NCBI GenBank assembly: GCA_947561715.1
Contig: OX387199.1
Coordinates: 6,763,001-6,827,000, forward strand
DNA: 64,000 bases
DNA from: Ascidia mentula
Lineage: Eukaryota > Chordata > Ascidiacea > Phlebobranchia > Ascidiidae
Direction of reading: 5' to 3'
Shown here: one piece after another, positions 11,194 to 24,200 of the stretch
Layout of the letters: every line of letters begins with the position of its first letter
Position numbering within the stretch: the stretch's first letter is position 1
The notes under the pieces: generated by a model
What the model saw: only the letters and a program-made list of their open reading frames with translations
What the model was told of the DNA's origin: nothing
Database searches by the model: none
Position numbers and translations under genes: made by a program

Positions 11194-11679
11194 CTGTAAA
11201 GAATATTTATGACTATATGGCAATCTTTGAAGCGTTATTCAAATTAAAGAAAGAACAATTTGTTAGGAATAGAAACAAAAGAATGCAACTCATTGTGGTG
11301 AATTTCCAGTCGCAATCCGATGCGTTACACCACGACCGAACAACTGCTTGGAACCAATATTGCTGATGACTCAATGTGGCGAAATCATGAAAAAAACAAT
11401 ATACAGCCAGCAATAATGCCAAGCTAGATTGCCTTTGGTTTAGGCATTTTAATGCAACGTTGCGTAAATGTGTTTGTGCAAGTAGTTGTTTTCGAACAGA
11501 ATTGCGATCAATTTACATTGTTGCGGGCACTGTGATCAAAGTGTAGATGGGATGGTTTTAAATATGTCATTAACACTGCTAATATAGCAGACGACATCCT
11601 TTGGATTTATAGAAACTGCTCGATGTCGTTTATGTTCTTAATATGTCATGCACAGAAAAGCTAACGAAAGCTAACTTAC

Positions 11680-11941
11680 TCGCAAGAGCAATCATAACCT
11701 AGTTCGGGTGCTGGCCTGACTTTGCATATTGCAGTCGTGGCACATTTAGCTGTACATCCGTGACAGGCGTTGTAGTCTTTGCAGCCGGTCCCGCCAATAA
11801 ACTGATCCACCCCGTCACCACTGTAGCCGGGTTTGCAGGTGCATTTCAAAATAGAACGATCGTTATTGAGAACCTCACAATATGCATGCGGATCGCAGTG
11901 ACGTTCTTTCACAGTTTCGTCGACTGGCCAGGGGTCCCAAT
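11680..11941 (-). CDS. Copy B exon 14, paired EGF domains
   Basis: The exon is an intact 262-nt equivalent of the gene A EGF pair, with all Cys positions and CKPGYSGDGVD kept. One change gives CHGCTAKC in place of CHGSTAKC, an extra cysteine that would disturb EGF pairing. Confidence 0.75.
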
Positions 11942-12562
11942 CTAAACACAATGATTTGATTGAAGTTTTTCCTGATCATTTTGCGGCTGAAATATATAAA
12001 GCAGAGTTCAAGAACCACCAAATGCACCGAGAACCAAATGCAAAAAGTAAGAAACAAACCTTAAATACAAACACAGATGTCACAAAACAATTTTGAGCGG
12101 ATATTCTTTAGTTGGCCTTTTATTGCTATAATGATTATTTGTTACCTATTTCCTTCTGATATCATATATTGGAAAGCTTTTGAAACGTAAATCGTGATTA
12201 GAAATGATTTGTTAGATCTTCAGAATCGAATTCTCAAACCTTCAAAGAAGTATTCCAAGTATGCGGGGGATCCATATACAAACTTTATCCAGGTTTATGT
12301 ACGCAGCCACGGAGAACAAGTATGTGGCATTCGGAGGTAGTTTTTGATACGTGAAGTTGAACAAAGTTTCTCCGTCCTGCGCTTCAATCTTTCGAAGTGA
12401 AACAGATGTAAAAATTGGTCGGTTTCACCATGACGTAGCTAAACGTTACATGTACGAACAAATAGAAAAAAACATCAGAAATGTGACTGCAAGAATCAGC
12501 CTTTGCAGGTCGGTAACCGACGAATCTGCCGTTACAAATCAATGTAATATTCCTAGGGCTCC

Positions 12563-12877
12563 AAAAGAAGTAACAGACGATCACACCAGTACAAGATCTT
12601 TATTTAAGAAATATTAATTTCGCCTAATGGCATCTTCAATTTCTGTCGTAGAAAGTAGATTTTTTTATCGTTTTAATCCCTTTGTTTTTTTGTCGTGGTA
12701 GCCAGTAAGTGGACTTACTGTGGAGTTATTTTGTTGTTGTTTTTGTTTTTGTGGTGGTTTTAATTAATTAATTTAATTTTTTATTGCTATTTTATTTTCA
12801 GACAGAAATTGAAGATGCCTTTTGGCGAATTCTTAAATAAAGATCTTATACTGGTGTGATTGTCTGTTACTCCTTTT
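12563..12877. repeat. Foldback element in intron 12, copy B
   Basis: Two inverted arms (12563-12647 and 12801-12877), close to complementary over about 75 bp, flank a T-rich loop of about 150 bp. The outer end reads AAAAGAAGTAACAGAC on the left and its complement with one mismatch on the right. The element is missing from the same intron in genes A and D and in module 2 of E. It resembles a non-autonomous foldback or MITE element; I see no clear target-site duplication. Confidence 0.7.
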
Positions 12878-15800
12878 GAATTAATGATGAATTCATTGGT
12901 AAAACACTTTCGACATTGAATGATTTCATAGGTTGTCGTGTGTGTACTTACTAACAATAGTTTTGAGAATGTATGATCCATTGCGTAGCGCATGCGATAC
13001 TCAGGAGGTAAACTGTTGGTGATAACATCAAGAATGTGAGGTGCTTTCCACTGCAAGACTACAGTTATTGTATGGTCTGTGCGGTTGCGGTACCAATCGA
13101 CCATAGTGAAGTTTAGTGGTGGCCCCGAAGACGAAGTCAAGTCTAAATTACAAATGTATTGAATGTGGTACGCGTTCTTTGTGGTAAAAAAATGTAGACA
13201 TGGTAGACGTTGGTCATATTATTGAATATTTAAAGGTAATTAAAATTACCAGTAAGCCTTTTTGTGCTCCAGTTTTGAAAATATCATTACAAGATACAAT
13301 TTGGTCTTGAAAATATAAATCCTTGCAGCCTAAACAAGAAATGTACACTTACTACTCAGTACTTGTTCACTGCGACAATACTCGGAAGCTGCTTGCTCGT
13401 CGACAGGATGCTTGTTGATGAGGTGATAGCCACAAAACAGATACACGTCATGGCCATAATTCCTGTCTACGCCAATTATACATCGGCCTCTATAAGGCAT
13501 AATGTGGAATGTGTAGGAACGACCGAACCGGATGGGAAACGTGATATTTGTTTGATTCTGAAAACAACCGTAAAATGTCTAGAACCAACGTGAATCCAAG
13601 ACAGCACCTTTATGAGGATGTTCATGTAAATTTTGTAGTTTTCTGGGCAATTTGTGTTTTTTTTCGCTGGGTGGAAATTTTTATGTACCTGTAATTTAAC
13701 ATTTGGACGTTCTCATACCTTCATGATTGTTTTTATCTGTCCCATTGGACATGGCCGGTCCACTTCGTCCAATGCAGTAAAGCAACTTTCCGAGCTTGTG
13801 CAGTTCGTCACGTCCTCTGATTCGCAAGGGTATTTGCACTCCACCAGATCTCCGTCAACGTTTGTGACCCACATTTTCATGCCGATCAACGCTTGGCAGT
13901 ATTCGTCCTTCTTATATTCGTTTTCTGTTAGCGAAATATGGTTGTAGACCTCATCGCGTGATTATAAAAACGAAGGCTCTATGCTTTGTCGTTTATGCGA
14001 ACTTTCCGCAGCACTTTATGTAGATCTAACGATCTAAGTAATTCAATGCGAATCAATTTCAAGTGACTAATTTCCACTTACGCGTAAGCAAGTGCTACAT
14101 TGTGCATGACAAAATGTTGTTTCATATGTTGTAATGTGAAATGTTTTTTGTTTTAAATTTTGATTCGAGGTACTTGCCGTAGGCCAACGTATCGTCGTCA
14201 CTGTCAAAAAAGCAATACATGAATCCGTCGTGATCGTCTCCTAAAACGAATTGGTGTTGAAGCGATAGAGCTAATAATGATTTTTAGTGAGAGCAGACAG
14301 GGCCACTGTTTCCGCAAAATACCGTTCAGTAAATATTTTTTACAGTCAGCAATAAGATGTGTGCTGAGTTAAATGAATATCTTTGAAACAACTCTGTGTA
14401 AGACTCTCTTGACACCTTCGCAGAGAATGCATTACAAAATTACCCACATATGATCAGCATCTGTCTGCAGCTTATACACAATTAACACTACGCACCCTTC
14501 ACTGTCCAGTTGTAAGTAACGCTAAGTTTTGCGGTCGAGTGGTTGGTATGATCGGAAAGGTGAAGATTAGGGTAATAGAATGTCTCGACAACCATCAATT
14601 CATCATTCTGTATACTGGGACTTTGGCAACCAACTCCCCCAATGGATCGGTCAATCCCATCACCGCTGTAGCCAGGTTTACAGGTGCAGTTTATTCGTGA
14701 ACGATCTTTGCTCAGGATCTCACAAAACGCATGCGGGTCGCAATGACGTTCTTTTACTTCTCTGTCTATTGGACAGGGGTTCCAATCTGTGGAAAAGTAA
14801 TTTCATCATACCAGAATAGAAAAGACGACTTTCTACAACAATTACACCTCAGCAACCGCCAACAAAACAGACACCTTATGTTGATCAGTGGTTTTTGATA
14901 ATTTATTTTCAATTCTTTCATAATTTTAATTGAAATTATTCATTCAAGGTGTTTTCAAGCTAAGCCAATCTCTGCACAAACCGTCAAAGAATTCTTCTAT
15001 TTCTGCCGGAGATCCAAAGTTTTCGCAAGTCTCTCCACCAGGACAGGTCTTATCATTAAGATTCATGTAAGCTAATGCCTTAAACACGTAGGTGTTATTC
15101 GGGCGTAGCCCACGGTAAGTGTACGTGAACACATCTTGACCAGGAAATGGTATCACCTTTAACGAAATGTGGAAATATTTGTCGGTCTGTTATGTCAGAA
15201 ACGACATTCAAATACAACGAGTTCGCACGGTCTGCACGTTTATATTTAACATGTCAAATATATTAACATTGTAATAGAACACGTGCAGTAGGGTACAGAA
15301 GCACTACAGCATTAGGGGATGTTGTGGTTACACAATATGCGAACCATTGCGGTCTCATTGCATATAAGCACAACCAACAATCAAACCATGCTGTAAATCC
15401 TGAAGGACTTCTACACATGGATTTTACCTCAACTGCCTTTGAGTGAAAGCGGGTGTGATGTGGTTCTTTCACGTACAACACCTTGTATTTGTCAGGCAAG
15501 CGGTTTTCAATGTTGTCTACGACATGAGGTGCTTGCCATTTTAACATCCCGTTATCGTGTGGTCATTGTGATTTCGGAATGCTTCGAGCATTGTGAAGTT
15601 GATTGGTGGTCCCGATGACGATGTCAAGTCTAGATTAAAATATGAATTTTTGCATCAAGGACCAATTACTTAACTCGTTTCAGATGTATTGAACACATTA
15701 CAATAGCGTCAAGCAAGTCAAAGTTTAATGAATTTTTTGCATTTTGGCATCTTTAGAACCCGCAAAAGCGGATTTCATTCACAAATAATACGAGACATAA

Positions 15801-17813
15801 ACTCTTAAACTTCACTGTGTCGTTAACTGGTGCAAAATTCTTCTCTTGTCATCGCTGTTATAACATGCACTTTACCAAACGTTTCAAAACCAAAGAAATT
15901 TCCAACAATATACAACTCACTACTGAGTACTTGTTCACTGCGACAATACTTGTAAGCTGCTTGCTCGTCGACCGGATGCTTGTTGATGAGGTGATAGCCA
16001 CAGAATAGGTAGACATCGCTACTATGTAGAGGTTTACCGAAAATTCGTCTTCCGCGGTACCCGAAAATGTTGAAATAATACGAACGACCGAATCGGATAG
16101 GAAACGTGATGTTGGATTGGTTCTGTAACCAGCAACCATTTGGGGTCAAATAAACTTACACAAACAATTAGTTGGGTTTGAGTTGTAATTCGTGTTTTGT
16201 TTTTTCATCGTAGGCTGTGGAATACGGACTATACCATTTAAAACACCAGGCAAATAAGGAAATCAATTTTTAAAATATATTCATTTCAGGTGGAAACCAG
16301 CACGCGTGCCATTTTTGAAACAAAGGCATGCCAAATTTGGTGGTTAACCAAAACCGACATAAATTCCGCGAAAATAAGACGAATCTAACGTTGCATTTGT
16401 CGTCGACCATTCTATATGTGAAAATCATGAGTATTGTCTGATTTCAGTATCGTCCTGTCTGGCAGGATGGTTGGTCATATATCCGGAAATTATTATTGGG
16501 GCATTTGGTGAGTACTAGCATTGCTCATGTAATCGGAAATACCTTCATTATGGCCTTTATTTGTCCCATTGGACAGGGCTGATCAACATAAGCGGCTGTA
16601 ACGCAGATTTCTTCACTTTTGCAACCCTGTAGATCAACTGACTCACACGGGTAGGAGCACTCCACATAATCCCCATTAACGTTCGTCACCCACATTTTCA
16701 TGCCTATCATGGATTGGCAGTAGTGGTCGTGGAGGTCGTAGTAATAATCCGAGCCTGCAACAGATTGATAAACTAAAGACAATTTGTAACAAACTGTTTT
16801 TGGCAGAATATTTCGAATGGTTTTGTGGCATACGAGTCTTCCTCAAGATGTTTTATCAAAAAAGATTCAAACTGACCAACTTGATGTCTTATTTCGATAT
16901 TTGAATTTGATTGTTAGTTCTCAAAAGTTTGTGTTTTTTTACCACACGAAACTTGTTCACTCTGTGCTGTACAGTAAGCCATTCTCTAATTTGATGTAGA
17001 TGTACTCGCCTCTGGCTGAAATCTGGTTGTCCCGGTCGAAAAAACAGTACATAAAACCATCGTAATCCTCATCTAAAAAACAAATTACTCCACTCTTTCG
17101 GTATTTGAAACAACACTTAATACTCAATTGCACAGAAAACACTTAACTTTAACTTTGCCCAGTAAAACAACTGTATATTTTATTGAAACCAGGATTGCAT
17201 TAAATTCCTATGACTTAAAAACTTCGTATGCAGCATGTCGTGTTTGTTTATTTGTACTCAAAAAACTGTGATTCTATTTACTTTCCACTGTCCAGTTGAA
17301 GGTGACGCTAAGTGTAACGGTCGAGAGGTTTTTGTTACTGGGAAGGTACAGTTCAGGGTAATGGGATATCTGGATTTTCTTCAAGTCTCCAACCCCTGTT
17401 GGTATAACACTAAGATTAAAGCATATGATATAATTACTACCTCACCTATTCTTGATATACCGACCATTGCAAATATCAGCAGACATTCTTCAGGTGCAAT
17501 TTTTTACCCATCCGCATACTATTAGACCTTTATATATTCTTTGAAAGCAATCATGCAATTAAACAGCATTTTTGAAACCGTTGCACTTCTTTATGTCTCA
17601 GACATTTGTGTCGGATGTCGCGTACAACTTGTCGCTTTGTGCGTTTTCTCACTATTTGGTGCACCATTAGTTTTGAGTAAACTTGTTATCCCAGAAATAT
17701 GTCATTCATGTAGTTTGCGGCTTTATTTTAATAGAAAACCAAATGCTAAGATTTGTTAGATTAAATGAGCGTCCAATTTTATAATCAATTCTGATATTTT
17801 GCAGTGGACTTAC

Positions 17814-17910
17814 GATCTTCATTTGAACAATTGTTTGCAGTTTGTTGTGCCTCGGACGTGGCCACTAGCAAAATGCAGAGACATCTGAACGTGGAATGTT
17901 TCCACATCAT
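17814..17910 (-). CDS. Copy B exon 1, signal peptide
   Basis: The leader is open and hydrophobic, beginning MMWKHSTFRCLCILLVATSE. The GTAAGT donor in phase 1 is kept. The start and leader survive although the downstream frame is broken. Confidence 0.75.
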
Positions 17911-19336
17911 GTATTAAACTACATCTGTGGTTGCTGCAAAAAGTGTTTTTCATCTCTTTCAACAGAATTTCCTCACGTATATTATGTAGTTGTAAGGATT
18001 AAAGTTTGACAACTTACGGATTTACCATCATTGCATATCTACTGAGTAGAGATATTAGCCCGTACAAATCACTCAGCTGTAAGTTGCAGCCGGGAGCATT
18101 TTTCCAAGCTTACTTGCTGCGCCATTCCTAACTAACACGTTTTGAAGTACAACATTATATGAAAACGTTTACTAAGCCATGCAGGCAAACAGTTATCACT
18201 TGTATACTCCTCTGCGGTGGCGCTTTTAACTGGAAACGTGTCTTTTTTCGTCTCACTGTACCGAAACCGCAACGGAGTGCAGCCAACGCTACTCGTACCT
18301 GGAACTGAGGAAATGGTGAAATCCCATGATTTTGCTCACAATGCAAACGAGCTCTGCGCTGCCACGTCGTGATTAGTGTTTATCTTTGCCCAATTACATC
18401 GATGTTGGACTGTTAATGACTTTCTCTGTTCATGACTTATCGTGTCAAAGAGTATGTTGCTTGATTCCGGACGGAGGGCAATAAAAATATATTGTCTCAT
18501 GAAGTATATTGCAACAATTACTAGGTATTTGATTGTACTGCAACCAATACATAACGTAGATCTGATACTACCAACTCAATAAAAATGCAAAAACGCATTA
18601 TAGTTTAGAATTTGTATAATTCCAATATGTTTGACAAACTCATGCAGTTAACCAAGTTCCAACAGGCTGAATATACAATTGAGTTTTATCACATAACATA
18701 AACAGTGGAGCATGTAGCAACATATGCAGAATGTCTTGTTAGTTTGCTTATAAAAACGTAATGTTAAATTGAAACTCTGTCGGGGGATGCGCTGCTGCAA
18801 AAAGTCCTGGGGCGCTAATATAGAGGTAATGCATGAACAGTTCCTATTTGTTTTGTTTTCGAGTCAAATATTACATTTTCTGCGACGATAGGTATGTTGT
18901 TTGACCTGCGACAAAACTGAGGTTTTGAACAATTTTTTGTTGAAACAGTTTACTAAAATTTATTGTTTGCTGAAAACGTTGTTTGCCTTTTTATTGAACC
19001 TTACATTCACCCAACCACCTCGTTATAATAATATCCAATTTCGTTGGCAATGTATACGCATATATTCATTATACAATAATAAACAAAGGCATGAAAAAGA
19101 ATATAATTTTCAGCAAAGGTCCATGTGTTCGACAACAGAAAAAAAAACATCCTTGTGAAAAGTTTATTCAGGAATGAAATTCCTTCCACTGAGGTTCCAA
19201 GTTACTCATTGTCAATGCAGAGTGGGATTTCTTCACGTGCTGCATGCAATGACATCGACGGTCTGTAACCAAAATTATTCAAAAATCGACATCTGCCTTT
19301 TGGTAATCTACCCACATATTTGTGTTGGAAACTTAC
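17911..19336. other. Intergenic region between genes C and B
   Basis: The content matches 9608-11052: upstream flank of B, a single copy of the CTCTTTCAACA repeat, the recurrent 63-codon frame (18155-18346), and the 3' flank of C. There are no kinase exons and no further supported gene. Confidence 0.5.
19163..19168 (-). promoter_or_regulatory. Poly(A) signal AATAAA downstream of gene C
   Basis: AATAAA on the minus strand lies about 186 bp past the TGA after the TM helix of copy C, at the same spacing as in copy B. Confidence 0.45.
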
Positions 19337-19477
19337 TTTCTCATTCGTTTTCGTCAACGTCTGATGACGAAGAACATAATAAGAAACACAGTAACCACAC
19401 ATACGGTCACAAGAACAGCGATCACGGGGTTTATCATTTTCCTACAGCTGTTGTATCCATCACCGGTGTAACCCTCG
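19337..19477 (-). CDS. Copy C TM exon with premature TGA
   Basis: This is the EGF end and TM helix as in copy B, ending VIRR and TGA (19354-19356). The helix is closed by two arginines only. It shares the CGA to TGA change with copy B. Confidence 0.85.
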
Positions 19478-20888
19478 CTGTAAAGAATATGTATGACTAT
19501 ATGGCAATCTTTGAAGCGTTATTCAAATTAAAGAATAAACAATTTGTTAGGAATAGAAACAAAAGAAAGCAACTCATTGTGGTGAATTTGCAGTCGCAAT
19601 CCGATGCGTTACACCACGACCGAACAACTGCTTGGAACCAATATTGCTGCTGACTGAATGTGGCGAAATCATGAAAAAAACAATATACAGCCAGCAATAA
19701 TGCCAAGCTAGATTGCCTTTGGTTTAGGCATTTTAATGCAACGTTGCGTAAATGTGTTTGTGCAAGTAGCTGTTTTTAAACGGAATTGTGATCAATTTTC
19801 ATTTCTGCGGGCACTGTGATCAAAGTGTAGATGGGATGGTTTTAAATATGCCATCCACACTGATAATATAGCAGACGACATCCTTTGGCTTTAAAGAAAC
19901 TGCTCGATGTCGTTTATGTTCTTAATATGTCATGCACAGAAAATCTAACGAAATAGTTCTGAAACTTACTCGCAAGAGCAATCATAACCTAGTTCGGGTG
20001 CTGGCCTGTCTTTGCATATTGCAGTCGTGGCACATTTAGCTGTAGATCCGTGACAGGCGTTGTAGTCTTTGCAGCCGGTCCCGCCAATGAACTGATCCAC
20101 CCCGTCACCACTGTAGCCGTGTTTGCAGGTGCATTTCAAAATAGAACGATCTTTACTGAGAACCTCACAATATGCATGTGGATCGCAGTGACGTTCTTTC
20201 ACAGTTTCGTCGACTGGACAGGGATCCCAATCTAAACAGAATGATTTGATTGAAGTTTTTCCTGATCATTTTGCGGCTGAAATATATAAAGCAGAGTTCA
20301 AGAACCACCAAATGCACCGAGAACCAAATGCAAAAAGTAAGAAACAAACCTTAAATACAAAAACGTTTTTCCAACTAAAGTATCAAAAAGTAATTTTTGC
20401 GACACAGATGTCACAAAACTATTTTTAAGCGGGTATTCTTTAGTTGGCCTTTTATTGCTATAATGATTATTTGTTACCTATTTCCTTCTGATATCATATA
20501 TTGGAAAACTTTTGAAACGTAAATCGTGATTAGAAATGATTTGTTAGATCTTCAGAATCGAATTCTCAAACCTTCAAAGAAGTATTCCAAGTATGCGGGG
20601 GATCCATAGTTTTGGCACCAGTGGTCGTTCCCAATACAAACTTTATCCAGGTGTATGTACGCAGTCACGAGGAACAAGTATGTGGCATTCGGAGGTTATT
20701 TTTGATACGTGAAGTTGAACAAAGTTTCTCCGTCCTGCGCTTTGATCTTTCGAAGTGAAACAGATGTAAAAAATTGGTCGGTTTCACCATGACGAAGCTA
20801 AACGTTACATGTACGAACAAATAGAAAAAAAACATCAGAAATGTGACGGATCTGCCGTTACAAATCAATGTAATATTCCTAGGGCTCC

Positions 20889-21202
20889 AAAAGAAGTAAC
20901 AGACGATCACACCAGTATAAGATCTTTATTTAAGAAATATTAATTTCGCCTAATGGCATCTTCAATTTCTGTCGTAGAAAGTAGATTTTTTTATCGTTTT
21001 AATCGCTTTGTTTTTTGTCGTGGTAGCCAGTAAGTGGACTTACTGTGGAGTAATTTTGTTGTTGTTTTTGTTTTTGTTGTGGTTTTAATTAATTAATTTA
21101 ATTTTTTATTGCTATTCTATTTTCAGACAGAAATTGAAGATGCCTTTTGGCGAATTCTTAAACAAAGATCTTATACTGGTGTGATTGTCTGTTACTCCTT
21201 TT
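20889..21202. repeat. Foldback element in intron 12, copy C
   Basis: The same inverted-arm element as at 12563-12877 sits at the same intron position, with only scattered differences. It was therefore present before B, C, G and the E modules 3-5 separated, or has spread by gene conversion. Confidence 0.7.
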
Positions 21203-24200
21203 GAATTAATGAAGAATTCATTGGAAAAACACTTTCGACATTGAATGATTTCATAGGTTGTCGTGTGTGTACTTACTACCAATAGTTTTGAGAATGTATG
21301 ATCCATAACGTAGCGCAAGCGATACTCAGGAGGTAAACTGTTGGTGATAACATCAAGAATGTGAGGTGCTTTCCACTGCAAGACTACAGTTATTGTATGG
21401 TCTGTGTGGTTGCGGTACCAATCGACCATAGTGAAGTTTAGTGGTGGCCCCGAAGACGAAGTCAAGTCTAAATTAGAAATGTATTGAATGTGGTACGCGT
21501 TCTTTGTGGTAAAAAAATGTAGACATGGTAGACGTTGGTCATATTATTGAATATTTAAAGGTAATTAAAATTACCAGTAAGCCTTTTTGTGCTCCAGTTT
21601 TGAAAATATAATTACAAGATACAATTTGGTCTTGAAAATATAAATCCTTGCAGCCTGGACAAGAAATGTACACTTACTACTCAGTACTTGTTCACTGCGA
21701 CAATACTCGGAAGCTGCTTGCTCGTCGACAGGATGCTTGTTGATGAGGTGATAGCCGCAAAACAGAAACACGTCATGGCCATAATTCCTGTCTACGCCAA
21801 TTATACATCGGCCTCTATAAGGCATAATGTGGAATGTGTAGGAACGACCGAACCGGATGGGAAACGTGATATTTGTTTGATTCTGAAAACAACCGTAAAA
21901 TGTCTAGAACCAACGTGAATCCAAGACAGCACCTTTATGAGGATGTTCATGTAAATTTTGTAGTTTTCTGGGCAATTTGTGTTTTTTTTCGCTGGGTGGA
22001 AATTTTTAAGTACCTGTAATTTAACATTTGGACGTTCTCATACCTTCATGATTGTTTTTATCTGTCCCATTGGACATGGCCGGTCCACTTCGTCCAATGC
22101 AGTAACGCAACTTTCCGAGCTTGTGCAGTTCGTCACGTCCTCTGATTCGCAAGGGTATTTGCACTCCACAAGATCTCCGTCAACGTTTGTGACCCACATT
22201 TTCATGCCGATCAACGCTTGGCAGTATTCGTCCTTCTTATATTCGTTTTCTGTTAGCGAAATATGGTTGTAGACCTCATCGCGTGATTATAAAAACGAAG
22301 GCTCTATGCTTTGTCGTTTATGCGAACTTTCCGCAGCACTTTATGTAGATCTAACGATCTAAGTAATTCAATGCGAATCAATTTCAAGTGACTAATTTCC
22401 ACTTACGCGTAAGCAAGTGCTACATTGTGCATGACAAAATGTTGTTTCATATGTTGTAATGTGCCTTGAAATGTTTTTTGTTTTAAATTTTGATTCGAGG
22501 TACTTGCCGTAGGCCAACGTATCGTCGTCACTGTCAAAAAAGCAATACATGAATCCGTCGTGATCGTCTCCTAAAACAAATTGGTGTTGAAGCGATAGAG
22601 CTAATAATGATTTTTAGTGAGAGCAGACAGGGCCACTGTTTCCGCAAAATACCGTTCAGTAAATATTTTTTACAGTCAGCAATAAGATGTGTGCTGAGTT
22701 AAATGAATATCTTTGAAACAACTCTGTGTAAGACTCTCTTGACACCTTCGCAGAGAATGCATAACAAAATTACCCACATATGATCAGCATCTGTCTGCAG
22801 CTTATACACAATTAACACTACCCACCCTTCACTGTCCAGTTGTAAGTAACGCTAAGTTTTGCGGTCGAGTGGTTGGTATGATTGGAAAGGTGAAGATTAG
22901 GGTAATAGAATGTCTCGACAACCATCAATTCATCATTCTGTATACTGGGACTTTGGCAACCAACTCCCCCAATGGATCGGTCAATCCCATCACCGCTGTA
23001 GCCAGGTTTACAGGTGCAGTTTATTCGTGAACGATCTTTGCTCAGGATCTCACAAAACGCATGCGGGTCGCCATGACGTTCTTTTACTTCTCTGTCTATT
23101 GGACAGGGGTTCCAATCTGTGGAAAAGTAATTTCATCATACCAGAATAGAAAAGACGACTTTCTACAACAATTACACCTCAGCAACCGCCAACAAAACAG
23201 ACACCTTATGTTGATCAGTGGTTTTTGATAATTTATTTTCAATTCTTTCATAATTTTAATTGAAATTATTCATTCAAGGTGTTTTCAAGCTAAGCCAATC
23301 TCTGCACAAACCGTCAAAGAATTCTTCTATTTCTGCCGGAGATCCAAAGTTTTCGCAAGTCTCTCCACCAGGACAGGTCTTATCATTAAGATTCATGTAA
23401 GCTAATGCCTTAAACACGTAGGTGTTATTCGGGCGTAGCCCACGGTAAGTGTACGTGAACACATCTTGACCAGGAAATGGTATCACCTTTAACGAAATGT
23501 GGAAATATTTGTCGGTCTGTTATGTCAGAAACGACATTCAAATACAACGAGTTCGCACGGTCTGCACGTTTATATTTAACATGTCAAATATATTAACATT
23601 GTAATAGAACACGTGCAGTAGGGTACAGAAGCACTACAGCATTAGGGGATGTTGTGGTTACACAATATGCGAACCATTGCGGTCTCATTGCATATAAGCA
23701 CAACCAACAATCAAACCATGCTGTAAATCCTGAAGGACTTCTACACATGGATTTTACCTCAACTGCCTTTGAGTGAAAGCGGGTGTGATGTGGTTCTTTC
23801 ACGTACAACACCTTGTATTTGTCAGGCAAGCGGTTTTCAATGTTGTCTACGACATGAGGTGCTTGCCATTTTAACATCCCGTTATCGTGTGGTCATTGTG
23901 ATTTCGGAATGCTTCGAGCATTGTGAAGTTGATTGGTGGTCCCGATGACGATGTCAAGTCTAGATTAAAATATGAATTTTTGCATCAAGGACCAATTACT
24001 TAACTCGTTTCAGATGTATTGAACACATTACAATAGCGTCAAGCAAGTCAAAGTTTAATGAATTTTTTGCATTTTGGCATCTTTAGAACCCGCAAAAGCG
24101 GATTTCATTCACAAATAATACGAGACATAAACTCTTAAACTTCACTGTGTCGTTAACTGGTGCAAAATTCTTCTCTTGTCATCGCTGTTATAACATGCAC

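Larger units (their letters stand above)
11070..17910 (-). pseudogene. Kinase-less receptor copy B (pseudogene)
   Basis: Exons match gene A one for one: 17814-17910, 17282-17395, 17010-17072, 16543-16754, 15921-16122, 15428-15629, 14982-15156, 14496-14786, 14178-14240, 13719-13924, 13353-13557, 12952-13142, 12240-12388, 11680-11941 and 11053-11193. Three lesions are visible. Exon 6 is 202 nt rather than 203, a 1-nt deletion near 15548 that brings a TAA into frame. Exon 13 is 149 nt rather than 175, with a 26-nt deletion near 12278. The TM exon carries TGA (11070-11072) where A has CGA, directly after FFVIRR. No kinase exons follow before gene A. Splice sites are kept, so it may still be transcribed. 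Confidence 0.75.

Noticed and set aside
10618..11366. Long plus-strand frames opposite the TM exons (for example 10890-11366 and 19174-19653).
   Set aside because: They are antisense shadows of the TM exon and its flank. The minus-strand reading gives the EGF-TM protein with proper splice sites.
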